A stretch of DNA of 17,300 nucleotides from JBDKVA01 sp039679375 (lineage in GTDB: Bacteria; Bacillota; Clostridia; Acetivibrionales; DTU013), in the NCBI GenBank assembly GCA_039679375.1, contig JBDKVA010000173.1, positions 1 to 17,300 of the forward strand. The letters are read 5' to 3'. Shown in pieces: positions 1 through 8,215 of the stretch (the first letter of the stretch is position 1; the number at the start of each line of letters is the position of its first letter). The position numbers and the translations under genes were made by a program. The notes under the pieces were generated by a model. The model ran no database searches. It saw only the letters and a program-made list of their open reading frames with translations, and had not been told where the DNA came from.

Positions 1-2
1 CA

Positions 3-3000
3 GAGGATCTGAATGAATCCGGAAACCTGGATTTTAGTGCTTCCACCAGCGGCGGAGATAAAATTATTATTAAAGCGCTCGATTTGATGGCAGGCTCATC
101 CCTTGGCGGACAGATGATGAATCTTCAACTCCTGGCAACCGAGGACCCTCTCGTTTACCGCGGGCTTATCACAATGCAGACAGGTGTCGGGGATACGGAA
201 GCAGATGATGTAACGACAAATATTGGCGGTATTGAGTTCACATCGGATAAAAACCCGGGTTATGACCAAAAGAAGGAGCTTGAGGGGAAAACCGATGAGG
301 ATCTTGAAAAAGAGATTGAAGAAGCTATGAAAAAGACTGTCTCCGGCAGTGCTGATTACGGAATAACGATTACAGGGTATTTTGAGGTCGAGGTGCGCTA
401 TGACAATAAGAAAGACAAGTGGAGCATAGTAGTTATCGGCGGAGGGTTTGATCTGGATGCCCTGGTTGGGTATACATGGACGGCCAACACAATGGTGGGG
501 CCTATTCCTGTCACAGGGGAATTGGGAATAGGTGCGGCTATGAAGCTTGAATTCCGTGCTGTGAAGCCGTACGGAAATGTTCCGGCCGACATTAACGCTG
601 CAGATGTCAATGATTTTATGACTGCTTTAAGGATCAAGCTTTATATTAATGCATTTGGCGGCTTTGGTTTCGATTATTCGATTATCGCATTAAAGATAGG
701 TGTATTTGGGGAGATTGACCTGACATTCAGCAATGAATTTTTAAACAGGTCTTATCTGGCTCCTCATCCGCTTGGCTACGATAAGCTATGGGCAGGAAGG
801 CTTACCTCAAGCGGCAGGGTAGGTGTGAAGTTTGTAGCAAAATTCCTGTTTTTCTCTTATCAGGCAGTAATAGCCTCCGCCGGCTATAGTGATGAAGAAC
901 TGTGGAGTAGCGGAGATACCGAACTTATTGATGAATGGAAGAACGGCCAGTCATCAAATATGTTAAAAAGCGCCGGGCACAGCAGATTCATTAAGAAATA
1001 TGCATTGGGCGGCGGACTTGGCGCCGTAAAGGAAACGGCAGGACTTGAGGATAGGAGCTATCTTTCATTGTATGAGCGGGTTTGGGGGAATAAGGCAAAA
1101 GCCGGCATGGGAGATTTAAACACGTACGGGATTTCCGGCACCCCCGGGATTTCAACTGCCTCCGGTATGGCTGACATCCAGACAAATTCGTACCCATATG
1201 CAAACCCGGTTGTGACCAGTGATGGGGCAATACTTGCATTTATGTCGGACAGCGGCAGCACAGATCTGAATGAAACAAGGGCGAGCTGGGCAATGGCAAA
1301 TGACAGCGGAGGATATGGAAGTCCAGCCGCATTTATGCAGGAGCCGGCTGAAAAGGCCTATGCCGATAACAACATTAAAATTGACGGAACCAAAGATTTT
1401 GCCGTTGCGGCATGGGAGCGGCAGAGAGTTCAGATAATGATGGACGGCTCCCTGTCAAATGAGGACCTGTCAGCCATGATCAGTTCGTCCGATATCATGG
1501 TGAGTGTATTTAACGGAAGTACATGGACTACAACGAGCCTGACAGACAATATGGTTTCTGATATGGCGCCTGTGGTTGCTGCAAAGGACGGAAGAGCAAT
1601 AGTGGCATGGAGAAGCGTCGCAGGTAACGATATGCCCGGTAATCCAATGATATATGACAACGCGGATGATTCCGTACTGTACAGGATTTATAAAAACGGT
1701 ATCTGGAGCGAGACTCATAATCTTTACAATGGAGCATCAGGCAATGTGAAGGGCCTTTCGGCAGCAATCATGTCAGACGGGACATCTGCAATAGCTTACA
1801 CGCTGGACTGCGGCACGGAAAACGAAAATCCTGCGCTTGGATATGAAACGGTATGCGCTGTCGTAGACAGTGATGACAATCTTATCACGAATCTGCGTTT
1901 GACAAATAATGATTCTGCTGACGAAAATCCACAGATTGCCGCTGTGGATTTTAGAGCGGAAGAATGCGGTGAAAAATTCGTTATCGGATGGTACAATGCT
2001 ACTTTGGAAGGTGCTTCCGACATCAAGCTTGCCGCGGTTGACAGCTCCGGAAACATTTATAATGGCTTCATTGATTCCATAAGCAGCGTCAATGAAAATT
2101 CCGCTGTAAAAGTTGGCGGCAATTTCCGTTTTGTTAAGGGAGTTAATATAGGGATCAATGATTTATCACTCGTATGGACGGAAAAATATATGGATTATGA
2201 TGAGCAAATAGACAGTAATGCAGAAAAGGACTGCTTGAAGGCTGTAAAATTCATGCGTGATGAAAATGGGAAAATATATCTGTCTGCCGTGCTGGATGTG
2301 GCTGTCATGGATGATTATACACTGATCGATCACTTTGACGCATTTGCCGGTGAAAAAAATACCGTCCATGCAGTTATGCTTGCAAGCTCCTACACAGGAG
2401 AACTGATCGATGAAGGTAACGGTTTCTATACAAGGGGTTCCATCTGTTCCATGAAGTCGGCGTCTGCCGTGTTTGAAAACGGTATCAGTGTACAGAACAT
2501 ATATGTGGACTATGATGAAATCAGAAATGATTTTACAGCACCGATACAGTTTACCATAGTAAATATGGGTATCACACCGGTAAATTCGATAAAAATAGAG
2601 CTGCTGCCTGACGAAGTCATTGAGACATTTACCGGCTTAAACATTCTGCCAAATCAAGCTATGGTTCTGAACGTCAATTACACTGTCCCGGGTGCGCTGA
2701 CGGGCATACATGATTTGGATTATATGGTTGAAGCAACATTCAGCAATAGTGACGTTGCAGAGAAAACCGGCAAACTAAACCTGGATGTTCCCGATACCGG
2801 CATCTCAAGGGTAGAGCTCATAAGCGACGAGCAGGGGAAACGTGTAGTTCAGGCTACTTTACAAAATTTAAGCAATGTACCTCTTGCCGGCGCTTCCAAC
2901 CGAAAGGTGTATGCAGGTTTCTATACATCGCCTGAGTACTTGGGTGAATCAATCGTTGATGTAAGGGAAATTACAGGTGATGATTTGCTGCTGCTGGATA

Positions 3001-4676
3001 AAAGTGCTTTGACGATGAGATTTACATATACTGTTCCGCCAACAGGCATTCCTAAAGGAGGTATACGTCTCTATGGCAGGATCTGGACTGAAGAGAAGCA
3101 GCTCGATGATACTTACGATGAGATCATTGAATATTATCAAGAAAATAACGCAAGGTCGATTTTGCTGCCAAATCCTATCGAAGCAAATAACGGAAACCAA
3201 TTCCTTGTAACAGTAGAGCAGGAGAATAGAGTGAGTCAAACAACCGCATTCATAACGGTGAAGAACCTGTCAATGACTCCTTCTGTCAATGGAAATCTCA
3301 TGGCATACTTAATGGATGTGGACAGTAAAATTATTGAAACAAAACTGCTTGCGAAAACTGCAGGTGAGCTTATAGCCCTGTCCGGCGAGGAAAGCATTAC
3401 GAAGGAGTTTATCTTTTCAAGACTTGGCGACAGGGTGGTTTGCGAATATTTCACAACAGATCCGGAAGCGATGGACGCAGGTTTGTCTGATATTAAGCTT
3501 CATGGTATTGGCATTGATTTTAACAGCGCAATAACAGATTATTCATTGGTATCAGAAAACCTCGGCAGTACAGTTATTGCTGCAACTGCAAAAGGATTGG
3601 GTGACGCGGTGGAAATCAGAAGCGGCAGCGGTACGCTTCTTGCCAGAGGAACAGGCGCAGTGACATATACCTTGCAGCTGCCTTATGGCAGGACATCAGT
3701 TAAAATAACGGTTACACCTGCAGCAAAAGGAATTGAGCCCAAAACCTACAATATCAGTATTACAAACAGCCAATCGTCCGACGGGACTATATTTATAAAA
3801 ACCGAAGATGCGAACAACAAAAGCGCTTCAATATTGGTAACGGCAGAAAACCTGAACAACTTCATTCCTGCCACGTGGAAGTTTATGAAGAATGGAGAAT
3901 GGTCCAGATTGAATACCTGGGAAAATGATAAGAGAAACAAATTCGTTGCTTCTGGTTCTGGATCAATTGTTGTCAGGGTGAGGGTATTTGATGAAAATGG
4001 GTACTATATGGATTCAAATACACTCTCGCTCTATCATGGGCCGTCTGGTGACAATAACAATGATGAAACCATACCCGATCCCGAAATAATTGAAGAAGAT
4101 ATCCCGGCCTCTCCTGTCAGTTTCACAGACGTTAAGGAGGGCGAGTGGTATTATGAAGCAATCCAATATGTTGTCAACGCAAAGCTCTTCAATGGTGTGG
4201 GTAATAATAGGTTTGCTCCGGACGATGAGATGACAAGAGCGATGTTTGTGACCGTGCTTGGAAGGGTATACGAATCACGCGGCGGTACCGTCAAAGCAGG
4301 AACCTGCAGCTTTGCAGACGTAAAAACAGGCCAATGGTATACGGAATATATTGTCTGGGCTGAGCAAAACAAATTGGTAAATGGTTACGGCGGCGGTTTG
4401 TTCGGAACGGACGACAGTATTACGCGCGAACAGCTGGCCGTGCTGATTTCACGGTTTGTCGAATACATTGGGGTTAAATTGCCGGCAGACAACTCCACTG
4501 CGAGCTTTACCGACGGCAGCAGCATAAGTTCATATGCTGCGGAAGAGGTGCAGCGGGTCTGGCAGGCCGGTCTTATGCAGGGACGTACGGATGGGAGCTT
4601 TGACCCTTCCGGTACGGCAACAAGAGCGGAGGTTGCGATCGTTTTTATGAGGCTTATGAAATTACTGGAGAAATAA
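3..4676 (+). CDS. Giant SLH-domain cell-surface protein, 5' end missing
   Basis: This frame is open from the left edge, so only the C-terminal 1557 or so residues are present and any signal peptide lies outside. Residue numbers below count from the TTG at 84. Residues about 90-340 are beta-rich with glycine-rich strands. Residues about 360-800 show recurring blades such as NPVVTSDGAILAF, APVVAAKDGRAIVAW and NPQIAAVDF, which suggest a beta-propeller. Residues about 805-1125 resemble CARDB/Ig-like sandwiches. Residues about 1131-1229 resemble a cadherin-like beta-sandwich (GIDFNSAITDYS to TYNISIT). An acidic Asn/Asp/Pro linker (about 1315-1340) leads to three SLH repeats starting near residues 1347 (FTDVKEGEWYY), 1410 (FADVKTGQWY) and 1475 (FTDGSS), the third with the typical TRAE motif. 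SLH repeats are known to bind pyruvylated secondary wall polymer, so the protein is very probably displayed on the cell wall. Its ligand is unknown. The SLH call is firm; the middle-domain calls rest on pattern only. Confidence 0.9.
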   Translation, partial: EDLNESGNLDFSASTSGGDKIIIKALDLMAGSSLGGQMMNLQLLATEDPLVYRGLITMQTGVGDTEADDVTTNIGGIEFTSDKNPGYDQKKELEGKTDEDLEKEIEEAMKKTVSGSADYGITITGYFEVEVRYDNKKDKWSIVVIGGGFDLDALVGYTWTANTMVGPIPVTGELGIGAAMKLEFRAVKPYGNVPADINAADVNDFMTALRIKLYINAFGGFGFDYSIIALKIGVFGEIDLTFSNEFLNRSYLAPHPLGYDKLWAGRLTSSGRVGVKFVAKFLFFSYQAVIASAGYSDEELWSSGDTELIDEWKNGQSSNMLKSAGHSRFIKKYALGGGLGAVKETAGLEDRSYLSLYERVWGNKAKAGMGDLNTYGISGTPGISTASGMADIQTNSYPYANPVVTSDGAILAFMSDSGSTDLNETRASWAMANDSGGYGSPAAFMQEPAEKAYADNNIKIDGTKDFAVAAWERQRVQIMMDGSLSNEDLSAMISSSDIMVSVFNGSTWTTTSLTDNMVSDMAPVVAAKDGRAIVAWRSVAGNDMPGNPMIYDNADDSVLYRIYKNGIWSETHNLYNGASGNVKGLSAAIMSDGTSAIAYTLDCGTENENPALGYETVCAVVDSDDNLITNLRLTNNDSADENPQIAAVDFRAEECGEKFVIGWYNATLEGASDIKLAAVDSSGNIYNGFIDSISSVNENSAVKVGGNFRFVKGVNIGINDLSLVWTEKYMDYDEQIDSNAEKDCLKAVKFMRDENGKIYLSAVLDVAVMDDYTLIDHFDAFAGEKNTVHAVMLASSYTGELIDEGNGFYTRGSICSMKSASAVFENGISVQNIYVDYDEIRNDFTAPIQFTIVNMGITPVNSIKIELLPDEVIETFTGLNILPNQAMVLNVNYTVPGALTGIHDLDYMVEATFSNSDVAEKTGKLNLDVPDTGISRVELISDEQGKRVVQATLQNLSNVPLAGASNRKVYAGFYTSPEYLGESIVDVREITGDDLLLLDKSALTMRFTYTVPPTGIPKGGIRLYGRIWTEEKQLDDTYDEIIEYYQENNARSILLPNPIEANNGNQFLVTVEQENRVSQTTAFITVKNLSMTPSVNGNLMAYLMDVDSKIIETKLLAKTAGELIALSGEESITKEFIFSRLGDRVVCEYFTTDPEAMDAGLSDIKLHGIGIDFNSAITDYSLVSENLGSTVIAATAKGLGDAVEIRSGSGTLLARGTGAVTYTLQLPYGRTSVKITVTPAAKGIEPKTYNISITNSQSSDGTIFIKTEDANNKSASILVTAENLNNFIPATWKFMKNGEWSRLNTWENDKRNKFVASGSGSIVVRVRVFDENGYYMDSNTLSLYHGPSGDNNNDETIPDPEIIEEDIPASPVSFTDVKEGEWYYEAIQYVVNAKLFNGVGNNRFAPDDEMTRAMFVTVLGRVYESRGGTVKAGTCSFADVKTGQWYTEYIVWAEQNKLVNGYGGGLFGTDDSITREQLAVLISRFVEYIGVKLPADNSTASFTDGSSISSYAAEEVQRVWQAGLMQGRTDGSFDPSGTATRAEVAIVFMRLMKLLEK

Positions 4677-4829
4677 TACAGGTTTGATTTTAACGCTTTT
4701 TTGGAGGAATTTGGACGGAAAAATGGGCGAAAAGATGCGTGCAGGACTTTCCGAGCAGACTCCTGGACAACCTTAATGAGTGGTACATATCAAAAAGATA
4801 ACTTGAAGAATTTACAGGCCAAATGAATA

Positions 4830-4875
4830 AAAGAGGGAATATCAGCTGCCGTACGACAACAGATATTCCCTCTTT
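4830..4875. terminator. Bidirectional terminator hairpin between the SLH gene and greA
   Basis: AAAGAGGGAATATC at 4830-4843 is the perfect reverse complement of GATATTCCCTCTTT at 4862-4875, giving a 14-bp stem with an 18-nt loop. It sits between two convergent genes, 13 bases beyond the greA stop and about 150 bases beyond the SLH gene stop. The A/T-rich outer ends of the stem give short U tracts in both directions. Termination of both genes is inferred. Confidence 0.75.
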
Positions 4876-4888
4876 ACTATCAGCTGCT

Positions 4889-5353
4889 TTATAATATTTC
4901 CAGTATTTCAACGGAATATTTTCCATTTGGGGCATTGACTTCAACAATGTCTCCAACCCTTTTGCCTGACAGCGCTTTTCCTAAATCCGATTCAATACTG
5001 ATGCGCATATTTACAGGGTCTATGTCCAGAGTCGTGACTAATGTCACGACGGCCTCGTCATCGTCCTCTATAAATTTGATTCTGGCTTTGCTGTTGACTC
5101 CCAGGACTGATTTGTCGGCATTTTTATCATCTATTACAGTTGCTGTTGTGATCATAGTCAATAGATACTGGATCCTGTTATCATTCTCTCTATAATTTCT
5201 GCAGGCTTCCTTATATTCCGCATTTTCAGACCTGTCGCCATGCGCGGCGGCTTCTAATTTTTCTTTCGCAATTTCCGCCCTCTTTACTGTCAACCTATAT
5301 TCCAATTCTTCCTGTAATTTTTTGATATTTTCTTCTGTTAACGTATTATTCAT
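4889..5353 (-). CDS. greA: Transcript cleavage (elongation) factor GreA
   Basis: The 154-residue product has the full GreA layout and is close to the usual length of about 158. An N-terminal antiparallel coiled coil (about residues 1-75) carries the tip motif HGDRSENAEYKEA, in which the acidic Asp and Glu residues position Mg2+ in the RNA polymerase secondary channel. A C-terminal FKBP-like domain follows (about 80-154), with the family signature SDLGKALSGKRVGDIVEV. GreA rescues backtracked polymerase by stimulating cleavage of the transcript 3' end. The ATG at 5353 is preceded by AGAGGGG at 9-nt spacing. The gene stands alone with its own promoter at 5465-5492 and a structured leader; it ends just before the shared terminator. 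Many clostridia carry more than one Gre-family gene, so this may not be the only copy. Confidence 0.93.
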   Translation of the reverse strand: MNNTLTEENIKKLQEELEYRLTVKRAEIAKEKLEAAAHGDRSENAEYKEACRNYRENDNRIQYLLTMITTATVIDDKNADKSVLGVNSKARIKFIEDDDEAVVTLVTTLDIDPVNMRISIESDLGKALSGKRVGDIVEVNAPNGKYSVEILEIL

Positions 5354-5382
5354 ATCATTTTACCCCTCTGAAACAGCTTTCC

Positions 5383-5433
5383 CAGAAGTCTGCTCGGTGA
5401 ATCTGCATACATCAGTTTCCGAGCGGACTGCTG
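5383..5433 (-). promoter_or_regulatory. Stem-loop in the greA 5' leader
   Basis: On the minus strand CAGCAGTCCGCTCGG (5433-5419) pairs with CCGAGCAGACTTCTG (5397-5383), 13 of 15 positions, around a 21-nt loop. It lies within the roughly 105-nt leader predicted from the promoter, about 30 nt before the greA start codon. The partly palindromic AGCAGAGCTGCT lies just upstream and could form an alternative fold. No U run follows, so it is not an obvious terminator; a role in mRNA stability or translation is only a guess. Confidence 0.5.
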
Positions 5434-5464
5434 ACGACTGAATTTCCCAGCAGCTCTGCTTACT

Positions 5465-5492
5465 ATTATATTATGAAAGGTTGTAAAGTCAA
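5465..5492 (-). promoter_or_regulatory. Sigma-A promoter of greA
   Basis: On the minus strand TTGACT (5492-5487) is followed after 16 bp by a perfect TATAAT (5470-5465). The expected start point is near 5458, giving a leader of about 105 nt before greA. Confidence 0.75.
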
Positions 5493-5538
5493 GTATACGT
5501 GGTGATGGGATAGAGTTCATAATGCTGATTGGGGTTAA

Positions 5539-5677
5539 GTGTGCAAAAATTGAAGAAATGCTCAAAGTGTAGTAAATTTATTCCAAACATCTATGCATTA
5601 ATTTAAAATTTGCACAGATTTAGCTGAAAAATTAGTATTAGCCTTAAATTTTCGCACACTAATTAATATTTCGCACG
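5539..5677. repeat. Repeated TTYGCACA-like motifs in the greA / aldo-keto reductase intergenic region
   Basis: Four related sites are visible. They are AATTTTTGCACAC on the minus strand (5551-5539), then AAATTTGCACAG (5606-5617), AAATTTTCGCACACT (5646-5660) and ATTTCGCACG (5668-5677) on the plus strand. The core is an A/T run followed by TTYGCACA or a one-base variant. The last copy lies just upstream of a TATAAT at 5684-5689. Repeated copies placed next to a -10 element suggest binding sites for a regulator, but no regulator gene lies nearby. Confidence 0.45.
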
Positions 5678-5740
5678 CATAACTATAATATAGATGGGAT
5701 GGAGCAGATCAGAAAGATTTTACATTTAATTAAATCTAAC

Positions 5741-5769
5741 TTGTGATATTATTACTATTGATACAAAAT
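5741..5769 (+). promoter_or_regulatory. Possible promoter of the aldo/keto reductase gene
   Basis: TTGTGA (5741-5746) and CAAAAT (5764-5769) are 17 bp apart, each matching four of six consensus bases. An alternative is TATAAT at 5684-5689, which has a perfect -10 but no good -35. A 9-bp perfect dyad (ATATTATTA 5746-5754, TAATAATAT 5769-5777) overlaps the first candidate. Neither promoter is certain. Confidence 0.35.
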
Positions 5770-5791
5770 AATAATATATGAGGTGTAAAAA

Positions 5792-6838
5792 ATGGATCAC
5801 TTAAGAATAAATCCGGATTTGTATAATGTTCCATGGTCGGCAGACAAGTATAATGGCATGCCTTACAGGGCTCTCGGCAATTCAGGGCTGAAAGCATCGA
5901 ATATTGGCCTTGGCACCTGGAAATTCGGATATCCTGAAACAGGAGACGGCGCAAGGGTCAATGAATCAACAGCATTCGGAATACTTGACAGAGCGGCTGA
6001 AATCGGGGTTACGTTCTGGGATACGGCGAATCGTTACAACGCAGCCTCAGGCAATTCCGAAAGGATCATAGGCAAATGGTTTAAAATGAATCCTGACCAG
6101 AGGAGAAACATCGTTCTGGCAACGAAGGTTTTTGGCGGAATGGACGGAAGGACACCTAACCACAGCGGGTTGTCAAGACTGAATATAATCGAATCCGTAT
6201 ATGCCTGCCTAAAGAGACTTCAAACGGACTACATCGATCTGCTTTATTTTCACGCATTTGATGCTTCAGTTCCGATAGAGGAAAGCTTGTCTGCAATTGA
6301 GGATATTGTCGGAAGAGGCATTGTCAGATACTTTGCCGTTTCAAACTTCACTACAGACCAGCTTGAACAGTACAGAGCCTGCGGAAAACAATTATCCTCC
6401 AGGTGTAAAGTAATTGCGGTTGAGAATTATTTCAATATACTTTTCGGTGAAGAGGGGAATAAACCGGGCGTACTTTCATATTGCGCCGCAAACGGCTTGT
6501 CGTATGTGGCGTGGGAACCGCTTGCAAGAGGGCTTTTGACAGGCAGGTATCTGAACTCGGATGCAAAGCCAGGCGACCGCCTGTATGACGAGGGTGAAGC
6601 GTCATTATACGGGGATAAGGCACTTAAAACGAAAATACAGAGGCTTTATGACCTCTCTAAAGGCTGGGGTTTTGAGCTTAGCTCCATGGTACTGTCATAT
6701 ATGCTTAAAATACCGGGGATGGGGCCGGTCATACCTTCGGTAACCTCAATAAGCCAGCTTGAACATAATGCTGCAGCCGCCGGAATGATTCTTTCAAATG
6801 AACAATGCAGGCAAGTCAGGGAAGTGTGCGGCTTCTAG
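5792..6838 (+). CDS. Aldo/keto reductase family oxidoreductase
   Basis: The 348-residue protein is a typical NAD(P)H-dependent aldo/keto reductase with a single TIM barrel. The catalytic tetrad is present: Asp77 and Tyr82 in FWDTANRY, Lys112 in LATKVF and His154 in LLYFHAFD. Other family signatures are YRALGNSGLKASNIGLGTW at the start of the barrel, SERIIGKW, and a C-terminal cofactor region MGPVIPSVTSISQLE. It resembles the AKR group that includes the potassium-channel beta-subunit-like and YhdN-type enzymes, which reduce aldehydes or ketones to alcohols. The substrate cannot be told from sequence. The ATG at 5792 follows AGGTG at good spacing. The gene is monocistronic, divergent from greA and convergent with the next gene. 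The stretch of about 24 residues before the first barrel strand is longer than in many relatives. Confidence 0.88.
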   Translation: MDHLRINPDLYNVPWSADKYNGMPYRALGNSGLKASNIGLGTWKFGYPETGDGARVNESTAFGILDRAAEIGVTFWDTANRYNAASGNSERIIGKWFKMNPDQRRNIVLATKVFGGMDGRTPNHSGLSRLNIIESVYACLKRLQTDYIDLLYFHAFDASVPIEESLSAIEDIVGRGIVRYFAVSNFTTDQLEQYRACGKQLSSRCKVIAVENYFNILFGEEGNKPGVLSYCAANGLSYVAWEPLARGLLTGRYLNSDAKPGDRLYDEGEASLYGDKALKTKIQRLYDLSKGWGFELSSMVLSYMLKIPGMGPVIPSVTSISQLEHNAAAAGMILSNEQCRQVREVCGF

Positions 6839-6849
6839 CAAGAGGGGGG

Positions 6850-6866
6850 ACGGCTGTGGGGGCCGT
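6850..6866. terminator. Weak hairpin between two convergent genes
   Basis: ACGGC (6850-6854) and GCCGT (6862-6866) form a 5-bp G/C stem with a 7-nt loop, midway between the reductase stop and the stop of the converging gene. No clear U run follows on either strand, so it is at best a weak terminator. Confidence 0.3.
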
Positions 6867-6874
6867 TGCATATA

Positions 6875-7945
6875 CTATTTTACCAGTTTGACGCCATGGG
6901 AAGGTAAGCTCTTCAATTCACCCGTTCCTCCGTTAATGCTCAAATTACTGCCGTTGAAGGTAACAGTATCAGCGATGACCCTGCCGTTTATTGTCTGGTT
7001 TGAGCCATTCATTGTTATGCTGCCGTTAGGTGCGTATAAAATACCGTCAAATGCCGCATGGGATCCGTTTATAGTTATATCTCCGTTTTTGGAATAAAAG
7101 CATACGGCATCATCGGATGATTCATTCAGGTTGCTTCCGTTAAAAGTGATACTGCCGGTGGCCAGAACACAGCCTTTACCTCTGAAGTGGCTTCCGTTGA
7201 CAGTGATGTTTCCATCCACATATATAGGGGAGTCGGTATCAATACAACTGCCGTTATAGTTTTTATTGCCGGTATAGATTTGTCCGGCTTCTTCTGCCTG
7301 CAATCTGATGGTCTCTGAAAAATCGGGCATCTCAACAAACTGCGCGTTAGGGACTTTTGTGTTAATATTGTTCTGACTTCCATTGACAGTAATCGTGGTC
7401 ATTGCTTCACATGCACCTGTTACCGTCAGCTTTGAACCATTTGCTATAAAGTTCCTGTTAGTATGGGAACTGCCGCCGATGTACTGGCTACTGCCATTAA
7501 GGGTAAGTGTGGAGTTTTTGCTGCCTGAAAACAGCACATAGTTGAATGCGCCTCCGATACTGTCGGATTCTGCCGTTGCCGAAGGATGGATTGTCGTGTT
7601 GTCAAAACCAAGCAGCCTGGCAAAGTAATAATTAATTGTTTTTGCCCCGTTAACATGAATTGTTTTATTGGAGTTTTCAAATGTCACAGATATATCTTCC
7701 GGTGTATAACCATTGAGCTGCATATATTGACCGGCAGTGTCCCGGGCTTTTGAAATGTCGGGCAGATCCTGCGCTGCGGCAAGTGAAGCTGCATCAATTG
7801 CATTTTGGAATTTTTGCTTTTCAACCATAACGGCTCCAATGTCGGTAATTAGTGCACAAAAGCCTAACAGCACAGTCAAGGTCAGGGCGTAAATAATCAT
7901 TGTCGAGCCTTTATTATCCTTTAAAATACTAAAGTGCTTAATCAT
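6875..7945 (-). CDS. TadE/TadG-like membrane-anchored protein with NGS-repeat beta-helix
   Basis: I place the start at the ATG at 7945, which follows GGAGGTG at ideal spacing; the frame stays open to 8050 without a better site. The product is 356 residues. Residues about 10-62 match the TadE/TadG-like N-terminus: NKGSTMIIYALTLTVLLGF forms a membrane segment, followed by DIGAVMVEKQKFQNAIDAASLAAAQDL, which is characteristic of Flp-pilus-associated pseudopilin-like proteins. From about residue 147 to 335 the sequence repeats short units built on (I/V)T(x)NGS, with nine NGS triplets in all. This is what a right-handed parallel beta-helix or polymer-forming ladder looks like. The exterior location is inferred from the N-terminal anchor. 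No tad/flp assembly ATPase, prepilin or secretin gene is in the window, so it looks like an orphan. Its function is unknown; surface structure or adhesion is a guess. Confidence 0.75.
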   Translation of the reverse strand: MIKHFSILKDNKGSTMIIYALTLTVLLGFCALITDIGAVMVEKQKFQNAIDAASLAAAQDLPDISKARDTAGQYMQLNGYTPEDISVTFENSNKTIHVNGAKTINYYFARLLGFDNTTIHPSATAESDSIGGAFNYVLFSGSKNSTLTLNGSSQYIGGSSHTNRNFIANGSKLTVTGACEAMTTITVNGSQNNINTKVPNAQFVEMPDFSETIRLQAEEAGQIYTGNKNYNGSCIDTDSPIYVDGNITVNGSHFRGKGCVLATGSITFNGSNLNESSDDAVCFYSKNGDITINGSHAAFDGILYAPNGSITMNGSNQTINGRVIADTVTFNGSNLSINGGTGELKSLPSHGVKLVK

Positions 7946-8094
7946 AAATACACCTCCGGTAATTCCAGACGGAAGCCTCAACCAATATAACATTGCAGCA
8001 TATGTCCATAAGATGATACATAGTTGCATTTGTTTACATAATAGCTCCACATTTATCTTAAATTACCATATAAATGGTTACGCTTATCTACTCT

Positions 8095-8103
8095 ATTATA
8101 ACA
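8095..8103 (-). promoter_or_regulatory. Extended -10 promoter candidate for the TadG-like gene
   Basis: On the minus strand TGTTATAAT (8103-8095) is an extended -10 element (TGnTATAAT), without a recognisable -35. It lies about 150 bases upstream of the start codon at 7945, which would leave a fairly long leader. The leader ends in a small possible stem (CTTCCG with CGGAG) that would partly cover the ribosome site. Confidence 0.45.
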
Positions 8104-8175
8104 GCTGTTTTATTGAGAATACATAAGTTGATTATCCTATTCTCTAATGCTGACGGTCCTATTTTTACCGGACCT

Positions 8176-8203
8176 AAAAACTATGAAACAGTGCCGCTTT
8201 CAT
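8176..8203 (-). terminator. Probable terminator after livF
   Basis: On the minus strand ATGAAA (8203-8198) pairs with TTTCAT (8188-8183) around a 9-nt loop, followed by AG and then five T bases. It begins 13 bases after the livF stop codon. The stem is short and A/T-rich, so it may be leaky. Confidence 0.45.
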
Positions 8204-8215
8204 GGAAATAGTTTA

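Noticed and set aside
4691..4819. Short open stretches between the SLH gene and greA, such as one ending in RLLDNLNEWYISKR
   Set aside because: They are under 50 residues, start poorly and match nothing I recognise; a decayed gene end is possible but unsupported.
4749..5397. Near-match of CCGAGCAGACTCCTGG (about 4751-4766) to the complement of a stretch in the greA leader (15 of 16)
   Set aside because: A match of this length and quality is expected a few times by chance in 17 kb, and no mobile or regulatory context supports it.
5350..5565. A 71-residue minus-strand frame whose stop overlaps the greA start by ATGA
   Set aside because: The overlap looks like translational coupling, but the frame starts at a TTG without a ribosome site, spans the greA promoter and leader hairpin, and its product has no family character.
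7946..8050. N-terminal extension of the TadG-like protein
   Set aside because: The frame is open, but the ATG at 7945 has an ideal GGAGGTG site and begins the conserved region; the extension has no ribosome site.
7945..8103. Possible cyclic di-GMP riboswitch before the TadG-like gene
   Set aside because: Pilus-type genes often carry one, but the leader lacks the conserved GEMM sequence blocks.
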